From: Paracoccaceae bacterium
GTDB lineage: Bacteria > Pseudomonadota > Alphaproteobacteria > Rhodobacterales > Rhodobacteraceae
Direction of reading: 5' to 3'
Assembly: GCA_007123625.1 (NCBI GenBank)
Contig: SKKS01000068.1
Location: forward strand, 1 to 6,629
Length of the DNA stretch: 6,629 nucleotides
Position numbers and translations under genes: made by a program. A model generated the notes under the pieces. It saw only the letters and a list, made by a program, of their open reading frames with translations, ran no database searches and had not been told where the DNA came from. Of this stretch, positions 1-6,135 are shown in pieces. How positions within the stretch are numbered: the stretch's first letter is position 1; each line of letters starts with the position of its first letter.

Positions 1-296
1 CGCAGATCCACGAAACCTTCATCGAGCAGGTGAAGGCGCGGCGCGGTGTGCGCCTGAACGCGGACGAGGAGTTGTTCGACGGCTCGTTCCGTATCGGTGC
101 GCGGGCGGTGAGCGCGGGACTTGCTGACGGGATCGACCATCTGGTGCCGAAGATGAAGGCGCTCTATGGCGAAAAGCTGCGCTTCATGCCCTATGGCCCG
201 CGCCGCCCGCTGCTACGCCGCTTCGGGCTGAGCATGATCAACGATGCGCTGGCAACGGTCGAAGAACGCGCGCTTCGTGCGCGCTACGGGTGCTAA
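1..296 (+). CDS. S49 family peptidase (SppA/SohB-like), C-terminal part only
   Basis: This is the last 97 codons of a gene that begins before the window; the frame is open from base 3 to the TAA at 294-296. The visible protein starts QIHETFIEQVKARRGVRL and continues with DGSFRIGARAVSAGLADGID. This matches the conserved end of the S49 peptidase domain: a helix ending in an R-x-x-R-G-like turn, then the 'G-x-x-x-x-G-x-x-A-x-x-x-GL-x-D' element. Family members are membrane-associated serine peptidases that degrade leftover signal peptides or membrane proteins using a Ser/Lys pair. The catalytic residues lie upstream and are not visible, so activity cannot be judged. The basic tail (PYGPRRPLLRRFG) and the short helix after it are typical of shorter alphaproteobacterial SppA/SohB-like proteins. 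A GTG at 30 is internal, not a start. The next gene follows after 4 nt, suggesting one transcript. Confidence 0.82.
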   Translation, partial: QIHETFIEQVKARRGVRLNADEELFDGSFRIGARAVSAGLADGIDHLVPKMKALYGEKLRFMPYGPRRPLLRRFGLSMINDALATVEERALRARYGC

Positions 297-300
297 GCCG

Positions 301-483
301 ATGCTGGTCAAGATCGTCACCCTGTTTCTGGTGTTCATGGTGGTGATGGGCGCGGTCCAGCGGTGGATCAATCCCAACCGCAAGATCGGCAAACGCGACC
401 AGACCCGGCTGGGCCGACCGCGCAAATGCCCCGACTGCGGGCGCTTCCGGATCGGAACCGGACCCTGTTCGTGCAAGAGTTGA
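301..483 (+). CDS. Small membrane protein with four-cysteine zinc-ribbon-like tail
   Basis: A 60-residue protein of unknown function. Residues 1-20 (MLVKIVTLFLVFMVVMGAVQ) form one hydrophobic helix, probably a membrane anchor. A basic linker (about 21-42) follows, then KCPDCGRFRIGTGPCSC, with cysteines at 43, 46, 56 and 58 (C-x2-C-x9-C-x-C). That spacing suits a small treble-clef or zinc-ribbon-like metal site, probably on the cytoplasmic side given the many Arg/Lys after the helix. From memory, similar short proteins occur in Rhodobacteraceae genomes as hypothetical proteins; I know of no assigned role. ATG 301 is preferred over the in-frame ATG at 244. The longer form would overlap the peptidase gene and put a charged stretch before the hydrophobic helix. 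Its place 4 nt after the S49 peptidase stop suggests co-expression, and both products are likely membrane-linked. The ribosome-binding site is weak, so re-initiation after the upstream stop is possible. Confidence 0.75.
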   Translation: MLVKIVTLFLVFMVVMGAVQRWINPNRKIGKRDQTRLGRPRKCPDCGRFRIGTGPCSCKS

Positions 484-511
484 CCGCGCTGCGGCGCTTC
501 GGGGATTTTCC

Positions 512-1474
512 ATGCTGATCGATCTTGCGCAGGTTCTTGCGGGGCTTGCGGTGCTGTTGGTGGCCGGGGACCTGCTGGTGCGTGGCGCGGTCAACCTGGC
601 GCTCCGGCTGGGCATTCCGGCGCTGATGGTGGGCATGACGGTGGTGGCCTTTGGCACCTCGGCGCCCGAACTGGTGGTTTCGGTCCAGGCGGTCTGGATC
701 GGCGCGGGCGGGCTGGCGCTGGGCAATGTGGTGGGGTCCAATATCGCCAATATCCTGCTGGTGCTGGGCCTGCCCGCGCTGATCGCGCCGCTGGCGGTGG
801 ACCGCGCGTTGCGGCGCGATTTTGCGATCATGATCCTGGCCACGGTGCTGTTCATGGCGCTTGCGGCGGGCGGCGTGTTCCACCACTGGCAGGCGCTGGC
901 CCTGCTGCTGGGGCTGGGGTTGATGCTGGGCGACAACCTGCGCCGCGCGCGCGCGATCCGCGCCGAAGCCCCCGCGCTGGCCGAGGATACCGAAGACCTG
1001 GAAGGCGCCGATCCGGCAATGCCTGGCTGGAAGCTGGCGCTGTTTCTTGGCCTTGGCGTGCTTGGCCTGCCTATGGGCGCGCACCTGCTGGTCGCGGGCG
1101 CCGTGGATATTGCGACCGTGCTGGGCGTCAGCGACGCGGTCATCGGGCTGACGCTTGTGGCGGTGGGGACATCGCTTCCGGAACTGGCCACGACGCTGCT
1201 GGCCGCGTGGCGCCGCGAGTCTGGTGTCGCGATGGGCAACATCATCGGGTCGAACATCTTCAACTTGCTGTGCATCATCGGCGTGGCGGGCATGATCGGC
1301 CCCATCGCCGTGCCGGAATCGATGCTGCGGGTCGATCTGTGGGTCATGGCGGCAAGCTCGCTGCTGTTGTTGCCGTTCATCCTGCGCGGGGCGCCGATCA
1401 CGCGGCCTGTCGGCGTAGCCTTGTCTCTGGCTTATGCGGGCTACATCGCGTTTCTGGTGATACGCGGCGGCTAG
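512..1474 (+). CDS. Calcium/sodium antiporter, CaCA family (YrbG-like)
   Basis: A 320-residue inner-membrane cation exchanger of the K+-dependent Na+/Ca2+ type, close to the usual length for bacterial YrbG proteins (about 325). Both family alpha repeats are clear. Alpha-1 spans about residues 43-86 (VVAFGTSAPELVVS, then GNVVGSNIANILLVLG) and alpha-2 about 214-257 (LVAVGTSLPELATT, then GNIIGSNIFNLLCIIG). The ion-binding acidic residues of the family correspond to Glu53 and Glu224, with Asn77 and Asn248 in the paired GN-x-x-GSN motifs. About ten hydrophobic segments surround a central acidic hydrophilic loop (about 150-172, EDTEDLEGAD), the usual inverted-repeat layout. It probably exports Ca2+ using the Na+ gradient; the direction is known from the family, not seen here. 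ATG 512 follows a GGGGA at 501-505. The gene starts 28 nt after the small cysteine-protein gene and ends 8 nt before the dehydrogenase. Confidence 0.93.
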   Translation: MLIDLAQVLAGLAVLLVAGDLLVRGAVNLALRLGIPALMVGMTVVAFGTSAPELVVSVQAVWIGAGGLALGNVVGSNIANILLVLGLPALIAPLAVDRALRRDFAIMILATVLFMALAAGGVFHHWQALALLLGLGLMLGDNLRRARAIRAEAPALAEDTEDLEGADPAMPGWKLALFLGLGVLGLPMGAHLLVAGAVDIATVLGVSDAVIGLTLVAVGTSLPELATTLLAAWRRESGVAMGNIIGSNIFNLLCIIGVAGMIGPIAVPESMLRVDLWVMAASSLLLLPFILRGAPITRPVGVALSLAYAGYIAFLVIRGG

Positions 1475-1477
1475 GGG
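1473..1477 (+). promoter_or_regulatory. Ribosome-binding site of the SDR gene, overlapping the antiporter stop
   Basis: AGGGG lies 5 nt before ATG 1483, and its first two bases are the last two bases of the antiporter TAG stop (1472-1474). This fixes the dehydrogenase start at 1483, although the frame is open much further upstream through the antiporter gene. It also indicates that ribosomes finishing the antiporter can re-initiate here. Confidence 0.6.
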
Positions 1478-1482
1478 CGGAC

Positions 1483-2265
1483 ATGGCGGGACGGGCACTT
1501 GTGACCGGCGCAGGGCGAAGGCTGGGCCGCGCAATGGCGCTTTGGCTTGGCGCGCGCGGCTGGGATGTGGCGGTGCACTACGCGCGTTCCGCTGCATCAG
1601 CAGAATCCGCAGCCGCAGAGATCGCCTCGGCCGGGCGGCGCAGCGCAACCTTGCAGGCCGACCTGCTGGAGGAAGCGCAGATCGCGCCGCTGGTTGACCG
1701 GGCCGCGGCGGCGCTGGGCGGTCCGCTGACGCTGCTGGTCAACAATGCCTCGATCTTCGCGCATGACACCATGGTCACAGCCACCCGCGACAGTTGGGAC
1801 CGGCATATGCTGTCGAACCTGCGCGCACCCTTCGTGCTGACCCAGAACTTCGCCGCGCAAGCCCCGCGCGCCGTCCCCGACGCCATGGGCGAGCCGATGG
1901 CCCAGGCGCTGGTCGTCAACATCATCGACCAGCGGGTTTGGCGCCTGAACCCTGAATTCATGACCTATACGCTGGCGAAATCCGCGCTTTGGACGCTGAC
2001 ACGCACCGCTGCGCAGGGGCTGGCGCCGCATGTGCGCGTGAACGCGATCGGCCCCGGGCCGACGCTGCGCTCGATCCACCAGACGGCCGAGGAGTTTGCG
2101 CAGGAACGCGCGGGCACGCTGCTGAACAGGGGCGCGTCCGAAGCCGATGTGACCGCCGCGCTGGGGTTCCTGATCGAGGCCCGATCGGTCACAGGGCAGA
2201 TGATCGCCACTGATGGCGGCCAGCATCTGCAATGGCCGACAACCCTATCGCCCAACGCCAACTGA
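1483..2265 (+). CDS. SDR family oxidoreductase, pteridine reductase/FolM-like
   Basis: A 260-residue classical short-chain dehydrogenase/reductase with an N-terminal Rossmann fold. The nucleotide-binding motif is TGAGRRLG (8-15), i.e. T-G-x3-R-L-G rather than the common T-G-x3-G-I-G. NNAS is at 87-90. The active-site stretch is NIID (146-149), then Y162-x3-K166. Where most SDRs have the catalytic serine, this protein has Asp149. The Arg-containing glycine motif and this Asp are shared by pteridine reductase PTR1 and E. coli FolM (dihydromonapterin reductase), which reduce dihydropterins with NADPH. His32-Tyr-Ala-Arg35 after strand 2 would suit NADPH. The C-terminal VTGQMIATDGGQHL is typical of SDRs. 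I therefore infer a pterin-reducing or related enzyme, not a generic alcohol dehydrogenase. No folate gene is visible nearby, so the substrate is unproven. ATG 1483 is chosen for its ribosome-binding site and because the glycine motif begins at residue 8. Confidence 0.88.
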   Translation: MAGRALVTGAGRRLGRAMALWLGARGWDVAVHYARSAASAESAAAEIASAGRRSATLQADLLEEAQIAPLVDRAAAALGGPLTLLVNNASIFAHDTMVTATRDSWDRHMLSNLRAPFVLTQNFAAQAPRAVPDAMGEPMAQALVVNIIDQRVWRLNPEFMTYTLAKSALWTLTRTAAQGLAPHVRVNAIGPGPTLRSIHQTAEEFAQERAGTLLNRGASEADVTAALGFLIEARSVTGQMIATDGGQHLQWPTTLSPNAN

Positions 2266-2305
2266 TCTGCCGCTGCGGCCTGCCGAAAACCCGCTGCGCT
2301 CCGGC

Positions 2306-3277
2306 CTACCTGTATTCGATCAGTTGCGGCCCGCGCCCGCGCAACCGCCACGCCGCCCACGTCATCATCCCTTGCAGGTTGGCGAATTTCGACAGAGTCA
2401 GCAGCAACGCCCCACCCAACGCATGGCGCGGTCCGAAGCCTTCGCCGTGCAGCCGCTGCGCATTGCGCGCGACCGAGGCTGCGTAAAGCGCCGCTACCGC
2501 CAGCGCGGCCAGTGGCGTCACCCACAGCGCACCCGCCACCGCAACCACCGGCAACACCGCCGCCCAGCCCCAGGCCCGGATCCGCTCCGCCCGATACGCG
2601 CCCGGCGTGATGCTGGCCACCTGCGCAAAGGAATGCCCCGCCCGCACCGCGCGGCGCCAGAACGGGGCCAGCCGGTGCATGTTCAGATCGTGTGTGGCCA
2701 TGTCGCGGTCCAGCGGCGCCACCTGCCACCCCCCCGCCCGCAGCCGGTCGCAGAATTCGCCCTCTTCGCCCGCGATCAGGTCCTCGCGGAACCCGCCGGT
2801 TTCCAGCAGGGGCGTGAACCGGCCCAGGAACACGCCGGTAAAGCTGGCGCCGCCCCGCACCACCATGTGCCATTCGTGGTCCTGCATGCGGTTATAGACC
2901 GACGCCTCGGGCGCTTCTTCGCGCACGCGGCCAAAGACGGCGGCCAGATCGCCGCGCCCGGCAAGTGCTGTGCGACCCGCTTCGATCCAGCCCGGCACCA
3001 GCACGCAATCGCCATCCACCAGTTGCACGAACGCGGGCGGATCATCCGCCAGCGCGCGCAGCCCTGCGTTGCGCGCCCGCGCCGCGCTCAGCGGCGGGCA
3101 CAGAACGACCACCGCATCCGCCCCCGCAGCCCGCGCCACCGCCACGCTGTCATCCGAGGACGCGCTGTCCACATAGACCACCCGGCGCACATCGGCGCGC
3201 AGCGCGGCAATCGCCTTGCCCAGCCGCGCGCCCTCGTTGCGCCCGATCACCACTGCATCCACGTTTGCCTGCATCAT
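2306..3277 (-). CDS. Family 2 glycosyltransferase with C-terminal hydrophobic region
   Basis: A 323-residue GT-A fold glycosyltransferase, read on the minus strand. N-terminal elements are in order: VDAVVIGRNEGARL (6-19), the first strand and nucleotide-binding loop; YVDSASSDDSVAVA (35-48); ARNAG (68-72); and LVDGDCVLVPGW (86-97). The DGD at 88-90 is the metal/nucleotide-sugar DxD motif. EEGEFCDRLRAGGW (171-184) occupies the place of the usual acceptor-side E-D motif, and THD is at 195-197. Residues about 236-270 are strongly hydrophobic (one or two membrane helices), and about 286-296 form a shorter hydrophobic patch. It is probably membrane-attached and adds a sugar to a lipid-linked or surface polysaccharide; donor and acceptor are unknown. 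The start is one of two tandem ATGs (3277 or 3274). A GTG at 3334 would add an odd 19-residue leader. It stands alone, convergent with the dehydrogenase gene and divergent from the thiolase operon. Confidence 0.85.
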   Translation of the reverse strand: MMQANVDAVVIGRNEGARLGKAIAALRADVRRVVYVDSASSDDSVAVARAAGADAVVVLCPPLSAARARNAGLRALADDPPAFVQLVDGDCVLVPGWIEAGRTALAGRGDLAAVFGRVREEAPEASVYNRMQDHEWHMVVRGGASFTGVFLGRFTPLLETGGFREDLIAGEEGEFCDRLRAGGWQVAPLDRDMATHDLNMHRLAPFWRRAVRAGHSFAQVASITPGAYRAERIRAWGWAAVLPVVAVAGALWVTPLAALAVAALYAASVARNAQRLHGEGFGPRHALGGALLLTLSKFANLQGMMTWAAWRLRGRGPQLIEYR

Positions 3278-3397
3278 CCGCTCATCTTTGCCCCAGCCCC
3301 AGCAAATAGCATAGTTACGCCCAAAGCGCGGCACCCTATAGGCAAGGCCGCGAATTTATGGTGGATTGCGCGCAAACACCTTTGGGAGGAGGCCACA
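3278..3397. promoter_or_regulatory. Divergent intergenic region, probable promoters for both flanking genes
   Basis: These 120 nt separate the glycosyltransferase (leftward) from the thiolase operon (rightward) and form the largest non-coding stretch here. They are less GC-rich than the surroundings: 3301-3319 (AGCAAATAGCATAGTTACG) and 3351-3360 are notably A/T-rich. Promoters for both directions are expected from the gene layout. I could not identify a convincing -35/-10 pair on either strand. An 8-bp palindrome, CCTATAGG, sits at 3335-3342. It is too short to be called an operator and may be chance. Confidence 0.4.
3384..3392 (+). promoter_or_regulatory. Very strong ribosome-binding site for the thiolase
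   Basis: GGGAGGAGG contains two overlapping GGAGG-type cores and lies 5 nt before ATG 3398. It is by far the best Shine-Dalgarno match in the window. It sets the thiolase start at 3398, even though the same frame is open for over 1 kb upstream, across the antisense of the glycosyltransferase. Confidence 0.85.
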
Positions 3398-4567
3398 ATG
3401 ACCCGTGCACAGATCATCGGTTGGGCGCATACCCGTTTTGGCAAATCCGACGCGCCAGACACCGAATCGCTTATGGCCGAGGCGCTTCCGCAGGCGCTGG
3501 CGCATGCCGGCATCGGCGCCGACGATGTGGATGGCATCTTTGTCGGCGTTTTCAACAACGGCTTCTCGCAGCAGGATTTTCAGGCCGCGCTGGTCGCGAT
3601 GGGGGATGAGCGTCTGCGTCACACCCTTGCGGTCCGGTTCGAAAACGCCTGCGCGACCGGATCGGCGGCCCTGCACGGGGCGCTTGATTTCCTGGACGCC
3701 GGGCGCGGTCAGGTGGCGGTGGTCATCGGCGCCGAAAAGATGACCGCCACCCCCACGGCACAGGTGGGCGACATCCTGCTGGGCGCCAGCTACACCCCCG
3801 AGGAAGCCGCCGCCGACGGCGGCTTTGCGGGGCTTTTCGGGCAGATCGCGCACAGCTATTTCCAGCGCCATGGCGACCAGTCCGACGCGCTGGCCATGAT
3901 CGCGGCCAAGAACCACGCCAACGGCATGGCCAACCCCTATGCCCACATGCGCAAGGACTTCGGCTTCGACTTCTGCAACACCCCTTCCGAGAAGAACCCC
4001 CGCGTGGCCGGACCGCTGCGGCGCACCGACTGTTCGCTGATCTCGGACGGGGCGGCGGTGCTGGTTCTGGCGGCCCCGGTGGCGGCGGCGGGCGCGCGCC
4101 GGGCCATCGGGTTTCGCGCGCGGGTGCAGGCCAATGATATCCTTGCCATGTCGCGCCGCGATGTGCTGGCCTTCGAGGGCGCGCGCCGTGCCTGGGCGGG
4201 GGCGTTGGCGCAGGCGGGCATGACGCTCGATGATCTGGCGCTGGTCGAAACCCACGACTGCTTCACCATCGCCGAAATGCTGGAATACGAAGCGATGGGC
4301 CTGACCGACCGCGGGCAGGGGCACCGCGCAATCCGTGACGGCGTAGTGGCGCGCGACGGGCGGCTTCCGGTGAACCCCTCGGGCGGGTTGAAGTCCAAGG
4401 GCCACCCCATCGGCGCCACCGGCGTGTCCATGCACGTCATGGCCGCGATGCAGGTGGCGGGCGAGGCCGGCGATATGCAGATCCCCGGCGCCACCACGGC
4501 GGGCGTGTTCAACATGGGCGGCGTCGCGGTGGCGAACTACTGCTCCATCTTGGAGCGCGTGGCATGA
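3398..4567 (+). CDS. SCP-x type thiolase (acetyl-CoA acetyltransferase-like)
   Basis: A 389-residue thiolase-fold enzyme, normal length for the family. The nucleophile is Cys85 in FENACATGSAAL. The HDCF motif is at 286-289 (VETHDCFTIAEML), in place of the NEAF loop of classical thiolases. GLKSKGHPIGATG (330-342) carries the oxyanion-hole His336. The C-terminal C-x-G cysteine of classical thiolases is absent; that position reads FNMGG (371-375). In SCP2/SCP-x thiolases the HDCF cysteine is known to take the acid/base role, so the protein should still be active. It probably cleaves or condenses 3-oxoacyl-CoA, perhaps with branched or bulky chains, in the cytoplasm. The family also holds non-thiolytic aldolase-like members (Ltp2-type), normally paired with a DUF35 protein not seen here. 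It is the first gene of an operon, overlapping the acyl-CoA synthetase by ATGA (4564-4567). Confidence 0.9.
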   Translation: MTRAQIIGWAHTRFGKSDAPDTESLMAEALPQALAHAGIGADDVDGIFVGVFNNGFSQQDFQAALVAMGDERLRHTLAVRFENACATGSAALHGALDFLDAGRGQVAVVIGAEKMTATPTAQVGDILLGASYTPEEAAADGGFAGLFGQIAHSYFQRHGDQSDALAMIAAKNHANGMANPYAHMRKDFGFDFCNTPSEKNPRVAGPLRRTDCSLISDGAAVLVLAAPVAAAGARRAIGFRARVQANDILAMSRRDVLAFEGARRAWAGALAQAGMTLDDLALVETHDCFTIAEMLEYEAMGLTDRGQGHRAIRDGVVARDGRLPVNPSGGLKSKGHPIGATGVSMHVMAAMQVAGEAGDMQIPGATTAGVFNMGGVAVANYCSILERVA

Positions 4568-6135
4568 CCACACTGCCCGTCAGCACACGGGTCATGAACC
4601 TTGCGTCGCTGTTGACCCAGACCGCGCGGCGGCTGGGCCCGGATCTGGCGTTGGTCTGGGGCGAGGAGCGATTCACCTGGGCCGCGCTGGAGGCCCGCGC
4701 GTCCGCCTGTGCCGCCGGATTGCAGGGCCTGGGCATCGGCAAGGGCGACCGGGTGCTGGTGCATTCGTCGAACAATACCCAGATGATCGAAGCCATGTTC
4801 GCCTGCTGGCGGCTGGGCGCGGTCTGGGTGCCGGCGAACCATCGGCTGGCACCTGCCGAACTGGCGGGGCTGGCGGAAACCGCACGCCCGAAAGCGCTGA
4901 TCGTCCATGCAAGCTATCCCGACCACGCACGCGCCTGCGCCGCGCTGGTCGATGTGACCATCACCATCGGCGGCGGCGAAAACGACTTCGACGCGTTGGT
5001 GGCCGCGCATATGGGCGCTGCACCCGATGCGGTTGCCGTGGACCGGGACACGCCCGCGTGGTTCTTCTTCACTTCGGGCACCACGGGGCGGCCCAAGGCG
5101 GCGGTGCTGACGCATGGGCAACTGGCCTTCGTGCTGACCAACCACATGTGCGACCTGATGCCCGACAGCGGGCCGGACGATGCCTCGCTTGTGGTGGCGC
5201 CGCTTTCGCACGGGGCGGGTGTGCATCTGCTGGGGCAGGTGGCCAAAGGGATCAAGACAGTACTGCCGCCCGGCACCGGCTTTGACCCGGATGTAATCTG
5301 GCAACTGGTGCAGGACTGGCGCATCACCAACGCCTTTACCGTGCCCACCATCGTCAAGCGGCTGGTGGAACACGCGGCGGTTGAGCGTTTCGACCATTCC
5401 AGCCTGCGCTATGTCATCTACGCAGGCGCGCCCATGTATCGCGCTGACCAGGTCCGGGCGTTGGAGAAGCTCGGCCCTGTGCTGGTGCAGTATTTCGGGC
5501 TGGGTGAGGTCACGGGAAATATCACCGTGTTACCGCCCGTGCATCACCACGCCGACGACGCGCAGATGCGTCTGGGTACCTGTGGCTTTGCCCGCACGGG
5601 AATGGAAGTGCAGGTACAGGACGACGATGGCCGCGCCCTTGGCCCGGACCAGACCGGCGAGATCTGCGTGATCGGCCCGGCGGTGTTCGCGGGCTATTTC
5701 GACAATCCCGAGGCCAACGCGAAAAGCTTCCGCGAAGGCTGGTTCCGCACCGGCGATCTGGGCCATATGGATGCCGAGGGCTTTGTCTATCTGACCGGGC
5801 GGGCGTCGGACATGTATATTTCGGGCGGGTCCAACATCTACCCGCGCGAGATCGAGGAAGTGATCCTGCGTATCCCCGGCGTCAGCGAATGCGCGGTCCT
5901 TGGCGTCCCTGATGCCAAATGGGGCGAGGTTGGATTGGCCGTGGTCGTCCCCGAGCCGGGCGCCGCGTTGGACCCCGACGCGGTGCGCGCGGCCATCGCC
6001 CCGCAACTTGCGCGCTACAAGCTGCCGAAATCGGTGGTGGTGTGGGACGCGTTGCCGAAATCCGGCTATGGCAAGATCACGAAAAAGCTGATCCGCGCGG
6101 AACTGGAACGCCGGGGGCAGTGGCCCGCGCCATGA
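4564..6135 (+). CDS. AMP-dependent acyl-CoA synthetase (acyl-CoA ligase)
   Basis: A 523-residue adenylate-forming enzyme of the ANL superfamily; it would convert a carboxylic acid, ATP and CoA to acyl-CoA, AMP and PPi. Motifs in order: phosphate loop TSGTTGRPK (170-178); APLSHGAG (212-219); AGAP (287-290); QYFGLGEVTG (309-318); GWFRTGDLG (392-400), with Asp398 for the ribose; TGRASDMYISGGSNIYPREIEE (411-432), the hinge and A8 loop with Arg413; and PKSGYGKITKK (498-508), with Lys504 as the adenylation lysine. All key residues are present. The A5 motif reads F-G-L-G-E rather than the usual Y-G-x-T-E; Glu315 is kept but the threonine is glycine. Length and motifs fit medium/long-chain or aryl acid ligases; the substrate cannot be stated. 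The ATG overlaps the thiolase stop (ATGA 4564-4567) and the TGA overlaps the next start (ATGA 6132-6135), indicating translational coupling on both sides. Confidence 0.93.
   Translation: MTTLPVSTRVMNLASLLTQTARRLGPDLALVWGEERFTWAALEARASACAAGLQGLGIGKGDRVLVHSSNNTQMIEAMFACWRLGAVWVPANHRLAPAELAGLAETARPKALIVHASYPDHARACAALVDVTITIGGGENDFDALVAAHMGAAPDAVAVDRDTPAWFFFTSGTTGRPKAAVLTHGQLAFVLTNHMCDLMPDSGPDDASLVVAPLSHGAGVHLLGQVAKGIKTVLPPGTGFDPDVIWQLVQDWRITNAFTVPTIVKRLVEHAAVERFDHSSLRYVIYAGAPMYRADQVRALEKLGPVLVQYFGLGEVTGNITVLPPVHHHADDAQMRLGTCGFARTGMEVQVQDDDGRALGPDQTGEICVIGPAVFAGYFDNPEANAKSFREGWFRTGDLGHMDAEGFVYLTGRASDMYISGGSNIYPREIEEVILRIPGVSECAVLGVPDAKWGEVGLAVVVPEPGAALDPDAVRAAIAPQLARYKLPKSVVVWDALPKSGYGKITKKLIRAELERRGQWPAP

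Noticed and set aside
368..1648. 426-residue minus-strand open frame opposite the antiporter
   Set aside because: Low-complexity Gln/Arg/His-rich translation with no recognisable fold; a GC-rich shadow of the well-supported antiporter gene.
2266..2305. Possible bidirectional terminator between the convergent SDR and glycosyltransferase genes
   Set aside because: Only a 4-5 bp GCCG/CGGC stem with almost no loop and no T-run was found; too weak to call.
2232..2486. 84-residue + strand frame with several cysteines starting inside the SDR gene end
   Set aside because: The CRCG-like start looked like a metal site, but most of it is antisense to the glycosyltransferase C-terminus, with no ribosome-binding site and no family resemblance.
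3335..3342. CCTATAGG palindrome as an operator in the divergent promoter region
   Set aside because: Eight bases with no extension of symmetry; expected by chance often enough not to be called a site.
2213..3397. Long + strand open frame running into the thiolase, which would give a 784-residue protein
   Set aside because: The upstream part is antisense to the glycosyltransferase, rich in Arg/Pro/His with no domain pattern. The strong ribosome-binding site at 3384-3392 and homology place the start at 3398.
3356..4573. 405-residue minus-strand open frame opposite the thiolase
   Set aside because: Composition rich in Gly/His/Arg without motifs, fully covered by a clear thiolase on the other strand.
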